From positions 37,098-101,097 of the forward strand of contig DAIPYL010000002.1 in assembly GCA_036782755.1 (NCBI GenBank): a DNA stretch of 64,000 nucleotides, written 5' to 3'. Of this stretch, positions 62,980 to 64,000 are shown piece by piece. The notes beneath the pieces are model-generated. The model searched no databases. It worked only from the letters and a program-made list of their open reading frames with translations, and was not told the DNA's origin. The position numbers and the translations under genes were made by a program. Origin of the DNA: Jeotgalicoccus sp036782755. Lineage in GTDB: Bacteria; Bacillota; Bacilli; Staphylococcales; Salinicoccaceae. The first letter of the stretch is position 1. Every line of letters starts with the position of its first letter.

Positions 62980-63954
62980 ATGTACTTAAATGACAGGAAT
63001 ACGACGCCGGAACTTTTACATTATCGGGCGCTGAGTAAAAGGATGGTTTTAAATTTTCAGGATTCGAGGGATTTAAAAATTTACGAGAGCGGATATTCAG
63101 GCGAATGTTTATACGATAAACTGTTCGATGAAGCTGGTCACGACAATCTCTATATTTTCCGCGATGTTTATCTTGCTGCAGGGAAAAGCGGAGCGCAGTA
63201 CGACAGTATCATTATTTCAGGAGATGCGATTATCGTGAATGAAATTAAAAACTACAGCGGGGAATACTATTATAAAAATGGCCGGCTGAGTAAAAATAAT
63301 GAAGTTGTTCCAGACAATCCGTTTACGCAAGTCGACCGTGCAGTTGGGAAGCTGTACCGAATCTTCCGGGATAATAGAACAGCTGCTGATATTACGGGTA
63401 AAGTAATATTTCCGAATGACGACTTCAGATTATACTCTGAAGACAATTCAATATGGAAGAACGTAATTATCCGGATGGATCTGAAGAAATACTTCCGCCA
63501 GTTTAAAGACAGTTACAATACTGAGAAAGCTGACCGTTTTGTTTCGTTAATCCGGGGGCATGTTACTGTTAATCCTTATTTTAACGGTAGTTCTGATGTT
63601 GCCCGGATTCGTAAAGGACTGTATTGCGGGGAATGCGGCAGCTTTGACCTGGAGAAGGGGCGATTCCAGTTAACCTGTCGGAAGTGCGGTACAATAGAAA
63701 GTAATGAAACGCATTTGCTCCGTGCCATGAGTGATTATAAGTTCCTGTTTTATAATCAGCCGATGACGAAACGGTCATTGCTGGAGTTTATTGATAATAT
63801 CTTCCATGAAAACACGGTATATAAAGTGCTGCAGAAACATTGTTATATAAATAGAAATGGAGCACACACATCTTATACACTTAAGTACTACAGTTTTGAA
63901 ACAGCAATCGAAGAAATAAGAAGACTGCAAAGATATAAAGACAAAGTACGGTGA
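62980..63954 (+). CDS. NERD-domain (nuclease-related) protein with zinc ribbon
   Basis: The 324-residue protein has an N-terminal NERD domain (about 35-165) with the conserved Gly41-Glu42, Asp75 in QYDSII and Glu88-x-Lys90 in NEIKN, a pattern like PD-(D/E)XK nucleases. A four-Cys zinc ribbon follows (Cys216, 219, 233, 236), then a C-terminal winged-helix-like end. No signal peptide or membrane span is seen. AAAGGAGG precedes the ATG, and a 12-bp palindrome (CCTATATATAGG, 62936-62947) lies upstream. The interrupted gene at 29997 is a paralogue. Substrate and role are unknown. Confidence 0.85.
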   Translation: MYLNDRNTTPELLHYRALSKRMVLNFQDSRDLKIYESGYSGECLYDKLFDEAGHDNLYIFRDVYLAAGKSGAQYDSIIISGDAIIVNEIKNYSGEYYYKNGRLSKNNEVVPDNPFTQVDRAVGKLYRIFRDNRTAADITGKVIFPNDDFRLYSEDNSIWKNVIIRMDLKKYFRQFKDSYNTEKADRFVSLIRGHVTVNPYFNGSSDVARIRKGLYCGECGSFDLEKGRFQLTCRKCGTIESNETHLLRAMSDYKFLFYNQPMTKRSLLEFIDNIFHENTVYKVLQKHCYINRNGAHTSYTLKYYSFETAIEEIRRLQRYKDKVR

Positions 63955-63973
63955 TCATGGCTGTATATTTCCA

Positions 63974-64000
63974 CCTATCTCACACATGAAGACTTCTCAT
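63974..64000. repeat. Probable first unit of another hairpin array, cut by the window edge
   Basis: CCTATCTCACACATGAAGACTTC resembles the first half of the family A unit (CTACCTCACATATGAGCGGGCTTC) at most positions, allowing one gap. It starts 20 bp after the NERD stop, as the family B array does after the other NERD gene. Only a fragment is visible. Confidence 0.4.

Noticed and set aside
1..64000. tRNA, rRNA, SRP RNA or tmRNA genes
   Set aside because: No clover-leaf or conserved rRNA block was seen; almost all of the window is protein-coding.
1..64000. Insertion sequence or prophage
   Set aside because: No transposase, integrase other than XerC, or phage structural gene was found, so the synteny breaks are not explained by a standard element.

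Overview
The window is a stretch of conserved chromosome from a low-to-moderate-GC member of the Staphylococcaceae, most likely Jeotgalicoccus. Two observations point there. The order of housekeeping genes (stp-prkC-rsgA-rpe-thiN-rpmB ... fakA-sdaAB-sdaAA-recG ... fapR-plsX-fabD-fabG-acpP-rnc-smc-ftsY-ylxM-ffh-rpsP-khpA-rimM-trmD-rplS ... rbgA-rnhB-sucCD-dprA-topA-xerC-hslVU-codY-rpsB-tsf-pyrH-frr-uppS-cdsA-dxr-rseP-proS-polC-rimP-nusA-rnpM-ylxQ-infB-rbfA-truB-ribF-rpsO) is the Staphylococcus order almost gene for gene. And the cytochrome P450 at 2581-3849 closely resembles, as I remember that protein, the olefin-forming fatty acid decarboxylase OleT (CYP152) of Jeotgalicoccus sp. ATCC 8456.

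Layout. 1-7170: phosphatase/PASTA kinase pair, oleT, a convergent rhodanese gene, then rsgA-rpe-thiN and a DUF554 membrane protein. 7171-7531: hairpin tandem repeat with a 100-N assembly gap. 7532-11402: rpmB (minus strand), a two-gene SPFH membrane module, then the Asp23-like/fatty acid kinase pair. 11463-15631: serine dehydratase, recG and a class A sortase. 15632-16095: a terminator, a second hairpin repeat and a doubtful small ORF. 16096-26754: FapR-controlled phospholipid and fatty acid genes, RNase III, SMC and the signal recognition particle genes. 26853-29067: rpsP to rplS translation operon. 29114-31155: accessory stretch with a minus-strand glutamine amidotransferase, a NERD gene broken by one in-frame stop codon, and a third hairpin array with another 100-N gap. 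31311-44149: ribosome biogenesis, TCA cycle, DNA uptake/topology, protease, CodY and translation genes. 44220-55668: UMP kinase, ribosome recycling, isoprenoid/phospholipid synthesis, RseP, ProS and PolC. 55786-62762: the nusA-infB operon through rpsO. 62980-63954: an intact NERD paralogue followed by repeat-like sequence at the window edge.

The core genes cover translation, secretion, membrane lipid synthesis and DNA maintenance. The unusual material sits at places where the Staphylococcus gene order is interrupted: oleT, the SPFH module, the sortase, the amidotransferase/NERD stretch, and the NERD gene where pnp would be expected next to rpsO. Each of the three clear 41-bp-period hairpin arrays, plus a probable fourth at the right edge, lies at such a break. 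No rRNA, tRNA, CRISPR array, transposase or prophage gene was seen. Statements about families and other genomes are from memory; no database search was run.
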